A stretch of 43,031 nt of DNA from Acetobacter conturbans (GCF_011516755.1 NZ_WOSY01000020.1:1-43031), one strand, 5' to 3'; positions 27,644-37,429 are shown, counted from the first letter of the stretch. A program made the numbers and translations. Notes: generated from the sequence alone by a model not told the origin.

Positions 27644-28708
27644 CTACACGAGCGCGGCCGACGCGGCGGCCGTGATTTCGTGGCGGGCTTCGGGTTCAAA
27701 ATAAACCTGCGTCACGCGCCGCTTGCCATCTATCGTCTCGCAATATGCGACGACCGGGATCAGATCGCGCAGCATGGCGTCAAGATCATCGTTGGACAGA
27801 GTTTGTGCCGCCACATGCTGGCGAGCCATGAGGGCAATAGCCCGATAAGCGCCCTCGGCGCTCTCGGCATGGCACGAGGACATGCCCGGGTGTCCTGAAA
27901 TGATCGCCCGCAGGAAAGCCCAGGCAGCCGCGTCACGGAGTTCCTGATTTATCAGCACATCCATATCAAGGCGCAACGCGGCTTCCGTGCAGTCTTCGGC
28001 GGTATGCTTGGACAAGCCTTGTCCTTTGCCCTTTGGATAGAGCAGGTTCACCACGTTCTTGTGCGGTAGGTTAATCACTTCCTCCATGTCCTCGACCGTC
28101 ACAATCCGACGATCGAGGGGAATCGCGTGAATGAAGGCCCGGAGATTGTAAGTCTTTCCGGTCCCGACCATCCCGGCCCAAATGACCGTTAAACCGTTGG
28201 AAACCGCCAGTTCCAGCATTTCACGGAACCGGCCCGCCCGCTTGAGTTCCAGCATATCGGCAATGACCTTGCGGGGCGCGCTCCGCACAGACTCGGACGT
28301 GCGCGTGCGGGAGAAAACCCCCGCACGTTCGAGTTCTTCCGGGGTTCCCGTGCGGGCGCTCGGACGGCGCACAGCGATTGCATATTGTGCCGGCGGGCAC
28401 GCCGGCGAGCGGACCAACTGGACGCGCTGGCCGGCTGGAAACTTGGTCGAGCAAAACGGCACGTCCTCGGCTATGTCCTGCCGGTTCAAGGCGGCCGCGT
28501 TGATGCCAATGTTTTCCAGATCACGCATGGTCAAGGGAACAGTCTCGACAGACCGTTCCGCGCCCCGCTTTATGAAAACGGGCGTTTGCCCGTTTGGGCC
28601 GGGGCCATTGATATGAATATCCGTCACCGCTGGATCGGACAAAAGATGATCCAGCGGGCGCAGAAGCCAATTAAGCTGACGAGCAACAATATCGGTTATC
28701 TCATTCAT
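27644..28708 (-). CDS. virB11: VirB11 secretion ATPase
   Basis: This 354-aa protein is a traffic ATPase with Walker A WAGMVGTGKTYN (K185), an Asp box near TVEDMEE, a Walker B-like DMDVLINQELRD and the His box SGHPGMSSCHAES. VirB11 is a hexamer at the inner face of the membrane and energises pilus assembly and DNA transfer. It starts three bases after the virB10 stop. The Walker B region is slightly atypical, with NQELRD in place of GELRG. Confidence 0.92.
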   Translation of the reverse strand: MNEITDIVARQLNWLLRPLDHLLSDPAVTDIHINGPGPNGQTPVFIKRGAERSVETVPLTMRDLENIGINAAALNRQDIAEDVPFCSTKFPAGQRVQLVRSPACPPAQYAIAVRRPSARTGTPEELERAGVFSRTRTSESVRSAPRKVIADMLELKRAGRFREMLELAVSNGLTVIWAGMVGTGKTYNLRAFIHAIPLDRRIVTVEDMEEVINLPHKNVVNLLYPKGKGQGLSKHTAEDCTEAALRLDMDVLINQELRDAAAWAFLRAIISGHPGMSSCHAESAEGAYRAIALMARQHVAAQTLSNDDLDAMLRDLIPVVAYCETIDGKRRVTQVYFEPEARHEITAAASAALV

Positions 28709-28711
28709 GGC

Positions 28712-29779
28712 TCAATAACCCTTTGCACGCAGGCGATAGACCTTATCGAAAGGAATATCCTGCCGGACAGTGATCGTGATGACTTTGGCTTGCGGGTCAT
28801 ACAGCGTGGAGCGGATATTCAGATCGCGTTCCAGCGCCGTTTGTGCCAGAGACGTGCCATAAGAACCGCCAATGTTCATATTCACGGTGCTGCTTTTCTC
28901 GGTCACGTTCTGCGCCACCTGACCGCCAATCTGAATCGCGGCCAGCAGGAGGGTAGCTTTCAGCTTGCGCCACAGGTGTTCATTGACGACGCCCGGCACG
29001 CCAGACGTTCCCAATTCGTCACCGCCCGAAGCATTGCCAAAATAGATCGGCAAGCCGTCTTGCGTTACAACTTCATCGAACGCGACGAAAACCCGGTCTT
29101 CACCGTCAACAGGGCTGTCCATGACTTCGCCGTTCACGGTCGCGCCCTTTTCGATTAGAACAACCGTCCCGTCCGCGCTCATGACGTCATCCGCCAATTC
29201 GCAGGAGAGAGGGCCGGGAACGGCCGTGTTGATCGGTTCTTCAACCACGCAATGAAAAATTGTATTCCGGCGCAGCAGCAGGTGCATGTTGAAGGGTTTA
29301 CCGATTACCGCCCGGCCGACATTGGCTTTCTGTTGTTCCGCCGTGCCGTCGATTTGTGGATTGTCCTTATCAGTCGCGGCCCCGGCCGGGCCGCCCGAGG
29401 ATGCCGGAGCAGCGGCCGGACGAGGGGGCGGCGCACCCAGCCCGGCCGTGGTGTCTTCCAGCGCCCCAAACCCCATAGGAGCGGCCACAGCGGCCGTTGT
29501 GGTCTTGCCGGTGACGGGCGGGAGGCTATTCGCCGGGGGAGCCGTCCGGGCGGCCACCAGAGGCGGAAGCCGGGGTGCGATCCACGCCCGGCCGGGAGCG
29601 GGTTTGTATTCCGCTTCCTCTTGCGTCGGTTTGTTCCCGAAGGCGAACATATAAATTGCAATGGCGACCATCACGAGCAGGGCGGTCGCCAGCAGGGAGA
29701 AACGCATTTGCCGGGTCATGATTGACCGGCCGCGCGTCACATCCCGCCCTTTCGGGAGATTGGTGGTCGTATCGCTCAT
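28712..29779 (-). CDS. virB10: VirB10 channel scaffold protein
   Basis: This 355-aa protein has a cytoplasmic N-terminus, one membrane span (about residues 25-45, FSLLATALLVMVAIAIYMFAF), a proline-rich region, and a C-terminal TrbI-like domain. That domain includes IFHCVVEEPINTAVPG, a KGATVNGEV segment and RDLNIRSTLYDPQAKVITITV. It bridges inner and outer membranes in the T4SS core. The start at 29779 overlaps the virB9 stop by four bases. Confidence 0.92.
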   Translation of the reverse strand: MSDTTTNLPKGRDVTRGRSIMTRQMRFSLLATALLVMVAIAIYMFAFGNKPTQEEAEYKPAPGRAWIAPRLPPLVAARTAPPANSLPPVTGKTTTAAVAAPMGFGALEDTTAGLGAPPPRPAAAPASSGGPAGAATDKDNPQIDGTAEQQKANVGRAVIGKPFNMHLLLRRNTIFHCVVEEPINTAVPGPLSCELADDVMSADGTVVLIEKGATVNGEVMDSPVDGEDRVFVAFDEVVTQDGLPIYFGNASGGDELGTSGVPGVVNEHLWRKLKATLLLAAIQIGGQVAQNVTEKSSTVNMNIGGSYGTSLAQTALERDLNIRSTLYDPQAKVITITVRQDIPFDKVYRLRAKGY

Positions 29780-30729
29780 TGCGCCGCCTCCCTCACAACC
29801 TGCGTTGAAATCGTCCCGGTGCCTGGCTGATGGCCGATAGGGTCGTAAGCCATATTGTTCAGCGCGCACACGCGCTTGCCACGGCGCAGGATTACCCGCT
29901 TCGTGACCGTGTGCAGCGTCATCACAACTCCGTCCTTGGTATCGACTTGCGAGTGCTGGACGACCGATTCCAAGCCGTCTTGATCCAGCACATACGGCAT
30001 CGGAATGGCCGTATGCGGGGCGAATAGCAGGCGGGTGGTCACGCCATCATCAGAAATGCCCGCTGACTTCTCCGGCCCGATCACGTCGCAGGAATTATCC
30101 GATTCATTGATGTTCTGCGCCGTGTAGTGCCAGTTACGCCCTTCCGCGTATGGCCCCTGTTCCTGTTTCAGCTTCCATTCAGCGAGAGCGTTGGCCTCTT
30201 TCGCTTCTGCCTCGGCCTTCGCCTTCGCGCGGGCGGCCGCCCCGGCTTCCCACGCGGCGCGACGCTTGGCCGCGATCACGTCCGGGTAGATCATATTGAC
30301 GGCCTCATATTCCGAGCCTTCCGCGTCTGATTCCTTGCGCGTATCAAGCTGGAAACGATAATGCCGGGGCGTTCCATCCGGCGCTTGCGTGTTCAGAAAC
30401 AGATATGATTTCGGTTCCGGCTGTAACGGTTGCAGCACAACCGAATTGCCGGACGCGATCAGGAACCAGTCATGAACAGTCTTCATCTGTTCCGGCTTCG
30501 TGGCGCTGGATACCAGTTTGCCCGCGAATGAAACCACCTGTTCGCCTTGCTCCAAGACGATTTGCACCGGGTTTAAGTCGGTGCTGGTGACATGGATCAT
30601 GTCGGTTATGGTGTAGCTGGCCGTCCGGATACGAGAATCGGCCTTGCTAGGCACCGGCTCTTGTGTTGCCCACGCCGGAGACGACAGAACGGAGCAAGCC
30701 ACGAGCGCAAAAGCGAATGTGTTTTTCAT
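29776..30729 (-). CDS. virB9: VirB9 outer-membrane core protein
   Basis: This 317-aa protein has a signal peptide (residues 1-21, ending PAWA). The N-terminal VirB9 domain carries SYTITDMIHVTSTDLNPVQI and a GDS-like pattern (FAGKL...VHDWFLIASGNSVVLQP). A long alanine/glutamate-rich helical insert occupies about 155-190. The C-terminal beta domain includes RNWHYTAQ, FAPHTAIPMPYVLDQDG and VRRGKRV-like motifs. It forms the outer ring with VirB7 and VirB10. It overlaps virB8 by four bases. Confidence 0.9.
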   Translation of the reverse strand: MKNTFAFALVACSVLSSPAWATQEPVPSKADSRIRTASYTITDMIHVTSTDLNPVQIVLEQGEQVVSFAGKLVSSATKPEQMKTVHDWFLIASGNSVVLQPLQPEPKSYLFLNTQAPDGTPRHYRFQLDTRKESDAEGSEYEAVNMIYPDVIAAKRRAAWEAGAAARAKAKAEAEAKEANALAEWKLKQEQGPYAEGRNWHYTAQNINESDNSCDVIGPEKSAGISDDGVTTRLLFAPHTAIPMPYVLDQDGLESVVQHSQVDTKDGVVMTLHTVTKRVILRRGKRVCALNNMAYDPIGHQPGTGTISTQVVREAAQ

Positions 30730-31472
30730 CGCGTCGTCACCTCATGGGATTCATACTGGATCACGGCAACGCTGGCCGGATCGTACGGCACGAGAACCTT
30801 TGTCGGCACCGGGGCCGGAACAAAGGTCATGGTGCCACGCATGGGGGTATCGACCGGCTGACCGTCCTTTTCGATCAGACGAAGCGTAAAGGTGAAATTC
30901 CATGAGTTCTTGCTGTTCGGGTCGGCATCAAGCCGCACATCCAGCACCGTCTTTTGAGCGTTCAGCCCATATTTGACGATTGGGTTATCCGGGTCGTTCT
31001 GGTCAAGCATCTGCTTTTGATAACGCGCCTGCTCTTTCCCGGCCGTCATGGCAGAAACAATATCGTACGCCTTTTGCGAACTCGCAAAAGTATATCCCTC
31101 ACGATACGTCACATAATTGACCAGTGACGTTTGAAGAACGACCTTTTTTTCTACCGGCGTTAGGTCTTTCACATCCACCGGAGCGGAATAAGTGCCGTCA
31201 TTATTTATGATGGCAATTTGAAAATGGTCGCGGGGATGCGGCCACGTCAAAGAGCGCACGGCTTCGACCAGTGCGAACAGGCCGAACACGCCCGCCAGAC
31301 CCCATCCGGTATAGAACCGGAAGGATTCGGAGCGTCGCCGTTCCCGTTCCAGCGAATAGACTTCCTTCTGATGCTGGCGCAGGGCTTCATAATTCTCCGG
31401 ACGCGGCACCATGCCTTCGGGTGCGCCGGACTGGTCAAGGGTTGTGGTTGTGGTTGACGAAGAAGCGTTCAT
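30726..31472 (-). CDS. virB8: VirB8 inner-membrane assembly protein
   Basis: This 248-aa protein has a cytoplasmic N-terminus, one span (about residues 54-70, TGWGLAGVFGLFALVEAV) and a periplasmic NTF2-like domain. That domain carries SLVNYVTYREGYTF, VKYGLNAQKTVLDVRL and SWNFTFTLRLI, typical of VirB8. It nucleates assembly of the secretion channel. It overlaps both neighbouring genes by four bases. Confidence 0.9.
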   Translation of the reverse strand: MNASSSTTTTTLDQSGAPEGMVPRPENYEALRQHQKEVYSLERERRRSESFRFYTGWGLAGVFGLFALVEAVRSLTWPHPRDHFQIAIINNDGTYSAPVDVKDLTPVEKKVVLQTSLVNYVTYREGYTFASSQKAYDIVSAMTAGKEQARYQKQMLDQNDPDNPIVKYGLNAQKTVLDVRLDADPNSKNSWNFTFTLRLIEKDGQPVDTPMRGTMTFVPAPVPTKVLVPYDPASVAVIQYESHEVTTR

Positions 31473-31669
31473 TTCTTTGTTTCCGTGCTGGTTGCAGTGG
31501 GGGGCCAGGGCGAACCGGGCGGAAGAACCTCACCGGACGGCGCAGGGGCGGGTATGGACTGCATGGCGGTGTTCCATGACAGTTGCGGCCCTTTCGCCTT
31601 CGGTAGTTTCGGCATTTCGGAACATGCCGAGAGTGACAGGCCAAGAAAGGCCAAGGCCAAACGACGCAT
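31469..31669 (-). CDS. virB7: VirB7-like lipoprotein
   Basis: This 66-aa protein has a short lipoprotein signal (MRRLALAFLGLSLSAC) with the acylated cysteine at 16. A proline-rich mature part follows. AAGGAAGG lies upstream of the start. Small lipoproteins at this position anchor VirB9 in the outer membrane. A much longer in-frame extension exists upstream but overlaps virB6 and lacks any sensible content. Confidence 0.75.
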   Translation of the reverse strand: MRRLALAFLGLSLSACSEMPKLPKAKGPQLSWNTAMQSIPAPAPSGEVLPPGSPWPPTATSTETKK

Positions 31670-31682
31670 GTATTTTCCTTCC

Positions 31683-32828
31683 TTATGCGGGTGGCGGGAG
31701 CATGATCGGCGGCGGCGGCAGGGCGGGCGGGGGCGGGGGCAAATACCCAGCATCCCCACCACCCCCAGCCAGCATTGACGTGGTGGCGGCGCTTTCGAGT
31801 CGGGCCTGTCCAAGATCGAGGCTATAGCCGCCGAATCCGTCCGATCCGCCGCCTTCGCCTGACGCGCCAGAGCCGCCCGGCAGGGCGGCAGGCACAGGGG
31901 CCTCGCCCCCACTACCGCCCCCACTCAAAAGGCTCATGCCGCCCGTTGCAGCAGCGAGCGCGGCCGCGACGATTGGCGCGAAGGAGACGGCAATTCCAGT
32001 GCCGATCGAATAGGCCAGCGTCGGCAGCGAATAGATGGCAAAGGCCCCGAGGCAAATCCACACGACAAAGGAAACCTCGTTTTGAACGAGACCAGCCACG
32101 CCCGCAGCGTCCAAGGGGCTATTATCGTGCGCCCATCCGTCCGCCCCTGTCAGAACCATTTGCATCGTAATGACGGCCGCGACTTGCAGCACGATCATGG
32201 ACACGCCCTTGCCGATCCACCGCTCAAAAATCGGGCGGGTGGTCGGGAACATGGCGCAACCGATGCAGACCGGCCCCAACACAACAACAATGGCAAATAG
32301 AAGACGGGCAATCAGATAGACACCCGCAATCAAAACCAAGCCTAAACCGCCGACCAGAACCGTAAGGACGGCGATTATACGTGATGCAATGTCAGTATAT
32401 CCGGCGTTTTTAAGGATTTTTACCGCTCGGAGCCACATATCATTCCAGAGCGTATCAATACTTCCGGCCACGCCGGAAACCGTGCTGGCCTGACTACCGT
32501 TTGAAACGACCGCGTTACTGATGGCCGTAGGAAAACCCTGCTCCCAAACACCGACCACCCATTGATTAAAAACGGTCAAGTTTGTTGCGACGTAGAATAT
32601 GAAAAGGATTTTCGCGAAATTGAATGTAAGGCTATTCAGGCGGTCCAAATCTCCGGCCGCGACTTTCCATCCTTCAATCGCCAGATAGATCACGGCGCAA
32701 GCAAGCAATGGCTGGCCCATTGCCGCCACAACTCCCGAGACGGCCGTGGTCTGTGCATTGGTGATTTGGGTGTCAAAATTCGTGACGAAAGACCCAATCG
32801 GCGCCAGTGCTTTCACAGTCGTCGTCAT
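31683..32828 (-). CDS. virB6: VirB6 polytopic membrane protein
   Basis: This 381-aa protein has about six hydrophobic spans. The central VirB6 signature region (IASRIIAVLTVLVGGLGLVLIAGVYLIARLLFAIVVVLGP, about residues 148-188) is clear. It ends in a glycine- and proline-rich tail (GGGGDAGYLPPPPPALPPPP). VirB6 forms part of the inner-membrane channel that contacts the DNA strand. It follows virB5 by five bases. Confidence 0.88.
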   Translation of the reverse strand: MTTTVKALAPIGSFVTNFDTQITNAQTTAVSGVVAAMGQPLLACAVIYLAIEGWKVAAGDLDRLNSLTFNFAKILFIFYVATNLTVFNQWVVGVWEQGFPTAISNAVVSNGSQASTVSGVAGSIDTLWNDMWLRAVKILKNAGYTDIASRIIAVLTVLVGGLGLVLIAGVYLIARLLFAIVVVLGPVCIGCAMFPTTRPIFERWIGKGVSMIVLQVAAVITMQMVLTGADGWAHDNSPLDAAGVAGLVQNEVSFVVWICLGAFAIYSLPTLAYSIGTGIAVSFAPIVAAALAAATGGMSLLSGGGSGGEAPVPAALPGGSGASGEGGGSDGFGGYSLDLGQARLESAATTSMLAGGGGDAGYLPPPPPALPPPPIMLPPPA

Positions 32829-32833
32829 GGCCT

Positions 32834-33574
32834 TTACTCCGCCCCGGCCGAGGTCAGGCTTGTTTCCAGTGCTTCGGTACTGGACCGATCTGCCTGGGCC
32901 TGCCGTTGCGCCGCCTGTTCCGTTTGCGCTTCCTGCATCATCCGGAGTGCCGCTGTCTGGTTCGCCTGCTCTTGCGCGATGTTGTTTTCAATCTGCGCCC
33001 GGGCCGTCAGGTCCATCGTCACTTTTGGATCGCGCGCCGTGGCAAGCTGGTCCCGCATCTGTTGCAGCCCGGCAATACGATCCTGCGAAGACTGGTAGAG
33101 GATTTGCGCGGCCGCGATCTGCCCGGCAGTAGAACGCGCATTTGCGTTCATTTCCGTGGCGGCGAAATATGATCCAGACGACTGGAAATATTGTGTCTGC
33201 TGCAAGACCTGCAATGCAGATGTAGCAAGGTTTCCGGTAAATCCGCTATTTGACGACCGCAAAATCCCTTCCGCCGTCGCCAAGTCCTGCAATGGATACG
33301 TCTGTGCCGACTGCAAGAGCGTCGGAATTACCGAGGCCGCATTGGTTATTTGGGCCATAGACCCATAAAACCCTTGCAGTTGGGTCAGAGTATTTGACGA
33401 GACACCCGATATGTCGCTCAGCGTATTAAGCTGACTTGTCATAATTTTCGCCTGATCGGCCATGCGTGCAATGGCGGCCGTATCAATAACCGCCCATTGT
33501 GCATGTGCAGGAACAGGAGCGAACGGGCTGACGGCTGAAACAGCCATCAGCACGGGGAGCATTAACCGTCTCAT
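32834..33574 (-). CDS. virB5: VirB5 minor pilus protein
   Basis: This 246-aa protein has a signal peptide (about residues 1-25, ending PAHAQ). The mature part is helical and Q/A/S-rich, typical of VirB5/TrbJ, with IDTAAIARMADQAKIMTSQL near the start and a long coiled-coil-like C-terminal half. It sits at the pilus tip. The start at 33574 overlaps the virB4 stop by four bases; the much longer open frame upstream runs through virB4 in the wrong frame and was discarded. Confidence 0.85.
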   Translation of the reverse strand: MRRLMLPVLMAVSAVSPFAPVPAHAQWAVIDTAAIARMADQAKIMTSQLNTLSDISGVSSNTLTQLQGFYGSMAQITNAASVIPTLLQSAQTYPLQDLATAEGILRSSNSGFTGNLATSALQVLQQTQYFQSSGSYFAATEMNANARSTAGQIAAAQILYQSSQDRIAGLQQMRDQLATARDPKVTMDLTARAQIENNIAQEQANQTAALRMMQEAQTEQAAQRQAQADRSSTEALETSLTSAGAE

Positions 33575-36018
33575 GCCGCTTCCTTTCTCTCTCTCTTTTT
33601 CGGTTCCTTCGCCAGCGTCGGAGCCAGTCGCTCGAAATGCGGCACCCACTGTTCGGGGGCGGTTCCGTACTGCTCCTGCAATTCGCGCATCAGCCCATAG
33701 GTTGAGTCGCGACCCGACAGGACCGCCACTTGTGCGAGCGCCTTCCGCATGTCGTTCCGCAGCACCACGGAAGCGCCTGGGCGCTTCATCAGGAACGCAT
33801 GGCGCATGTGCGGAAGCATTTGGGTAACGGCGTTGTATTCCGCGAGCGTTAGGCCGAGGTGCGGAATATGCGGGTTCTTTTCGTCGTCGCCGCACAGGTC
33901 CATGAAAGACGCTTCTGCATCTCCAAAGAAAATCTTTGTCGGATACTGTTCTTTCAGAGTGTATCCGATAGGACTGGCGACGGCATCGCGCGGGCTTTGT
34001 GTCGCGAGAACCATAGAAATTTCGCGCTTTCGTCCCGTCTTTGACTTGTCCTGTACTGTCTCGGTGAACACATCGACACCGCCAGCCTGCCAAAATTCAT
34101 CAATCAGAAACTCTAGCGGTGTTCCGTCCGCATACTGGTTTGTCCGATAGAAGATATGGCGCAGCAGCGGCGTAGCGACTTCCTTAGCCGATCCGGCATT
34201 CAGAAGATCCGTTGTATCAAAGCCGGTCAGCATCTTGTCGCCTGACAGGCGATCAAAATGGCCGTCGAACACCCACCCGAGACGTTCGCCCCGGCACCAG
34301 CGCCGGAGCCGGGCGGCCGCGCCCGTAGTGTCGCGCTGGCCGAGCATCGCCGCAATGCCGCCAATGCTCCTATTTTCAGGGGGCATCGAAATTTGCATTT
34401 CAATCGCCCGCTGCAACAACTGGTCTTCGGCGGGAGACAGTTCGTAAGGCGACCCGCTCTTAATCAGGTCGATAAACAGCTTTTGCAGGTGCGACACCCA
34501 ATCGGGATTATTCTGCGCCACCCGCAGCGGGGCAATGCCGGTATCCACGCCGGACGGAAGCACCAGATACTCGCCGCCGTTCGCTTCGACACAGGGCGCT
34601 AGGCCCTTGTCCTTGTCGATCACCACGCGCTGTACATCCAAACGGTCTTGCGCCGTCAGAAGCAGGCCCATGAGGGTGGTCTTGCCCGAGCCGATCCCGC
34701 CAAAAATCAGCATGTTCGCCACGTCTTCGCCTGGGCGAGCATGTGGCCCTTGCGCCTGCATGTGCATTGCGTATTCGGTGTCGGCCGACGAACGGAGCAT
34801 GATGACCGGCGCACCCCAGCGGGATGACGGGCGGCCATACGGCACGTTGTGGAGGCTGGCGAACGACGCAAAATTGCGGCTGTTGATTCCGCCCGGCCGG
34901 GGCCGCAGATGTGCGTTCCCGGGCGATTGAGCAAAAAACGCCGCCTTTAGTGCTTCGTTCTCACGCACTAGAGTAATGCCCAGCCCACCACACAGGTTGA
35001 CCGCCCGGCCGACGCCCCTATCCATTTCCTCCATGTTGCGGCCCCGGACGGACAGGGAAAAATGGTGACTTCCCCGCACATGCTCACGGTCGGCCAGTTC
35101 GTTCATTTCCCGGTTCAGGTCTTCCGTGGCCTTCGTCGCCTTGTCCTGCGAGGACATGCGTTTGCGGCGCAGCCGGTCCAGCTTGTCCAATGCTTGCGAC
35201 CGCTGGACGCAGCAAAAGCTATTGGTCATGGTAAAACCAAACGGCGCACGCAGTAATCCGTCGAACAGAACCGGGCTTACTGTCTTCGGATAGTCGAAAA
35301 AGGACAGAAGCGACGCATAAACGTCGCCTAAGTCGCTTCGGAGCGCATAGGCATTATGCCCGAACTCCGGTTGCGAGGTCATGATCTGTCGCCCCATGCG
35401 GGACGCCCCGGCCGTCATAGGAATACGCCGGGAATAGCCGTGCATGATATAGTAAAGGGCTTCGGCAATCTCCTGATATTGTATGCCGTTCTCGGCAGTT
35501 TGGATGCCGAGGCGGCGCACGCCGAAGCCCATTAACTGTCCGCTGACGCGGGCAACAATTTCCTCGAAATCCTGCAAGAAATTGTCGTCAGCAGACGGCA
35601 GATTAGCGGCCGGTTTTTTGGCCCCCGTCAGAAATGCTTTCAGTTGCGTAAACGGCTGAAAGTCTGGCTTCACCAAAATCGTCAGGAACAGGTCGTTCCT
35701 GTATAGATCATCCACCATGCACTCACGATAGGCCGCGTCGAGACGCTGGCCGAACCACGTACGGCAAGGCGGCAGATCGGTCGGCACTTGGTGTTCTGCC
35801 CGCACGAAATGGTGCCAGATTTCGACCCCCGGGGCACTGACCCCGATTATCGCCATGTTGATGGCGTTCCGCATATTGGTCAGCCCTATGGCCGAAGCCA
35901 AATCGGACGCAAAGCCGGTCACATGCAGCATGGCGAACAATGATCCGTCCTGCATGATGCCCGTCTGTTCGTTCCAGTAACCAATTTGCGGCAGGTATTG
36001 GCTTGCAAGTTTAGTCAT
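33571..36018 (-). CDS. virB4: VirB4 secretion ATPase
   Basis: This 815-aa protein is a full-length VirB4/CagE ATPase with Walker A IFGGIGSGKTTLM (K446), Walker B-like LEFLIDEFWQAGG, and the C-terminal VLATQSPRDAVASPI motif. VirB4 powers pilus assembly and substrate transfer at the inner membrane. The start at 36018 gives the expected N-terminus (LASQYLPQIGYWNEQTGIMQDG) and overlaps the virB3 stop by eight bases. It is one of the best-conserved genes in the window. Confidence 0.93.
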   Translation of the reverse strand: MTKLASQYLPQIGYWNEQTGIMQDGSLFAMLHVTGFASDLASAIGLTNMRNAINMAIIGVSAPGVEIWHHFVRAEHQVPTDLPPCRTWFGQRLDAAYRECMVDDLYRNDLFLTILVKPDFQPFTQLKAFLTGAKKPAANLPSADDNFLQDFEEIVARVSGQLMGFGVRRLGIQTAENGIQYQEIAEALYYIMHGYSRRIPMTAGASRMGRQIMTSQPEFGHNAYALRSDLGDVYASLLSFFDYPKTVSPVLFDGLLRAPFGFTMTNSFCCVQRSQALDKLDRLRRKRMSSQDKATKATEDLNREMNELADREHVRGSHHFSLSVRGRNMEEMDRGVGRAVNLCGGLGITLVRENEALKAAFFAQSPGNAHLRPRPGGINSRNFASFASLHNVPYGRPSSRWGAPVIMLRSSADTEYAMHMQAQGPHARPGEDVANMLIFGGIGSGKTTLMGLLLTAQDRLDVQRVVIDKDKGLAPCVEANGGEYLVLPSGVDTGIAPLRVAQNNPDWVSHLQKLFIDLIKSGSPYELSPAEDQLLQRAIEMQISMPPENRSIGGIAAMLGQRDTTGAAARLRRWCRGERLGWVFDGHFDRLSGDKMLTGFDTTDLLNAGSAKEVATPLLRHIFYRTNQYADGTPLEFLIDEFWQAGGVDVFTETVQDKSKTGRKREISMVLATQSPRDAVASPIGYTLKEQYPTKIFFGDAEASFMDLCGDDEKNPHIPHLGLTLAEYNAVTQMLPHMRHAFLMKRPGASVVLRNDMRKALAQVAVLSGRDSTYGLMRELQEQYGTAPEQWVPHFERLAPTLAKEPKKRERKEAA

Positions 36019-36373
36019 GCGTGTACCCCGCCCAAGCATCGGATTTCGTGGAAAGCAGGGGCAGGACTTCGCCCCGCCCCTTTGTCCGGTGTGCAAATGC
36101 GCTTCCCGTGATGAACCACAGATAGAGAATGCGCGGCCGGTTCACGTCCCGCGCTACGATAGCGCGGCCCGCGATTGCCATTGGCACCGACATGATAAGA
36201 AACCACGGGTTCGGATGCCCGGTGAACATGGTAATGACCACGACACAGGCAGGTCCGAACATGGTAACTATGAGCCACAGTAACGGCATACCAGCGGCAA
36301 GAACCGGGCGGGTATCAGCCAGGGCAATCTTGTCGGTTGGTAGCCGTTCCGCATCGAAGCGCGACGCCATATA
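36011..36373 (-). CDS. virB3: VirB3 inner-membrane protein
   Basis: This 120-aa protein has two adjacent hydrophobic spans (about residues 24-48 and 55-72: PLLWLIVTMFGPACVVVITMF and WFLIMSVPMAIAGRAIVA). This is the usual VirB3 design, located between the pilin and VirB4 genes. The start at 36373 has AAGGAAGG upstream. VirB3 works with VirB4 in pilus assembly. Confidence 0.85.
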   Translation of the reverse strand, partial: YMASRFDAERLPTDKIALADTRPVLAAGMPLLWLIVTMFGPACVVVITMFTGHPNPWFLIMSVPMAIAGRAIVARDVNRPRILYLWFITGSAFAHRTKGRGEVLPLLSTKSDAWAGYTHD

Positions 36374-36381
36374 GACCTTCC

Positions 36382-36717
36382 TTAGATTGAACTTGTGGTG
36401 ACACCCATATGCGTGAGGCCGTAATATCCGCCGACGCACAGCAGCGTGCCCGACACGAAGCCAATCAGGATCGGCCCGAGGCTGCGCCCTTCACCGACCG
36501 CATGGACGCCCTTGTACATGCAGATGATGATGATTGCGGCTTCGCAAAGTCCGAGAAAATACGGCGCGAGTGTCGTAAGACCTGTTGACGGATCGACGGA
36601 CCCCGACACGGCCGCCATTGCCGGGCTGGCCGACAGCACCCCGAGCGCGACGAACGCGCAAACAGCCGCCACACGCGCGAGCACCGGGGCGGGGGTTTCA
36701 TCCTTCTGGATCATCAT
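36382..36717 (-). CDS. virB2: VirB2 major pilin
   Basis: This 111-aa precursor has a long signal peptide ending ASPAMA (about residue 35). Two hydrophobic helices (about 50-66, YFLGLCEAAIIIICMYKG, and 80-98, GPILIGFVSGTLLCVGGYYG) are separated by a short charged loop. That is the standard VirB2 pilin design. It is the second gene of the operon. Confidence 0.85.
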   Translation of the reverse strand: MMIQKDETPAPVLARVAAVCAFVALGVLSASPAMAAVSGSVDPSTGLTTLAPYFLGLCEAAIIIICMYKGVHAVGEGRSLGPILIGFVSGTLLCVGGYYGLTHMGVTTSSI

Positions 36718-36739
36718 GGTTTTCCTTCCGTGTGTTTTA

Positions 36740-37399
36740 TCAACCCCGGGAAAGGGGCGTGTTTTTCGGAAGTGTGTCGCTTGGGACAGCCACCCCCGAA
36801 AACAGGTTGAACGCCCCGGCACCGTCTGACGCGGTTTCCTCGGGCGTTTCAATTCCGTGGAGTATGTCATTGACGACATGCGGCCCCGCAGGCGCGGGCG
36901 CTGGCGGCGCGGTCGCCGGGAGAGGGTCAACCCTTACTCCGGCCTGCGCGTGGCCCTGCATGTCCGGAATCCCGCCCGCAGCGAGAACCTTTTTTACATA
37001 CCCGTTGGAAAAACCTTTTATGTCGTCGCCAGTATTGTATCGGGAGAACGCTACCCGCAACGCCGACTTGTAGCCGTCGCGCAATACTTGCGCTCCGGCA
37101 CGAATGGACCGGCAGGCGTCAAACGCATTCTCGACCGACAGGCCGAGGGCTGGCAGGTTTTTACTGTTGACCTGCATTAGCCCAAGATCGAGCGAATGAC
37201 CGTCAGTCAAAAGACGACGCGCCAATTCCACGGCTTCGCCGGGTGTTTCTGGCAGGTAACGAGTTCTGGTCGTGTTGTCGTGAATCGAGAGAGTGTTGAA
37301 ACCGCTTTCCACGCGGGCGATAGCGGCCAGCGTTTGAGGCGCGTCACCCGGCGCGCATTGTGTGACAAGTTGTGAAAAGAGTAGCGCACTCAGTATCAT
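36740..37399 (-). CDS. virB1: VirB1 lytic transglycosylase
   Basis: This 219-aa protein has the SLT fold signatures IARVESGFNTLSIHDN (catalytic glutamate), SLDLGLMQVNSKN and FSRYNTGD. It locally opens peptidoglycan for the channel. The start at 37399 was preferred because AAGGGG lies about 7 bases upstream and the N-terminus is hydrophobic (ILSALLFSQLV). A longer frame starts at 37429. The C-terminal 60 residues are proline-rich and variable. It is the first gene of the virB operon. Confidence 0.88.
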   Translation of the reverse strand: MILSALLFSQLVTQCAPGDAPQTLAAIARVESGFNTLSIHDNTTRTRYLPETPGEAVELARRLLTDGHSLDLGLMQVNSKNLPALGLSVENAFDACRSIRAGAQVLRDGYKSALRVAFSRYNTGDDIKGFSNGYVKKVLAAGGIPDMQGHAQAGVRVDPLPATAPPAPAPAGPHVVNDILHGIETPEETASDGAGAFNLFSGVAVPSDTLPKNTPLSRG

Positions 37400-37429
37400 A
37401 AGCTCGCCCCTTGTAACGCCAAACGGCAT

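Noticed and set aside
32834..34093. Long N-terminal extension of virB5
   Set aside because: The extra part lies within virB4 in another frame. The start at 33574 has a proper signal peptide and the usual four-base overlap with virB4.
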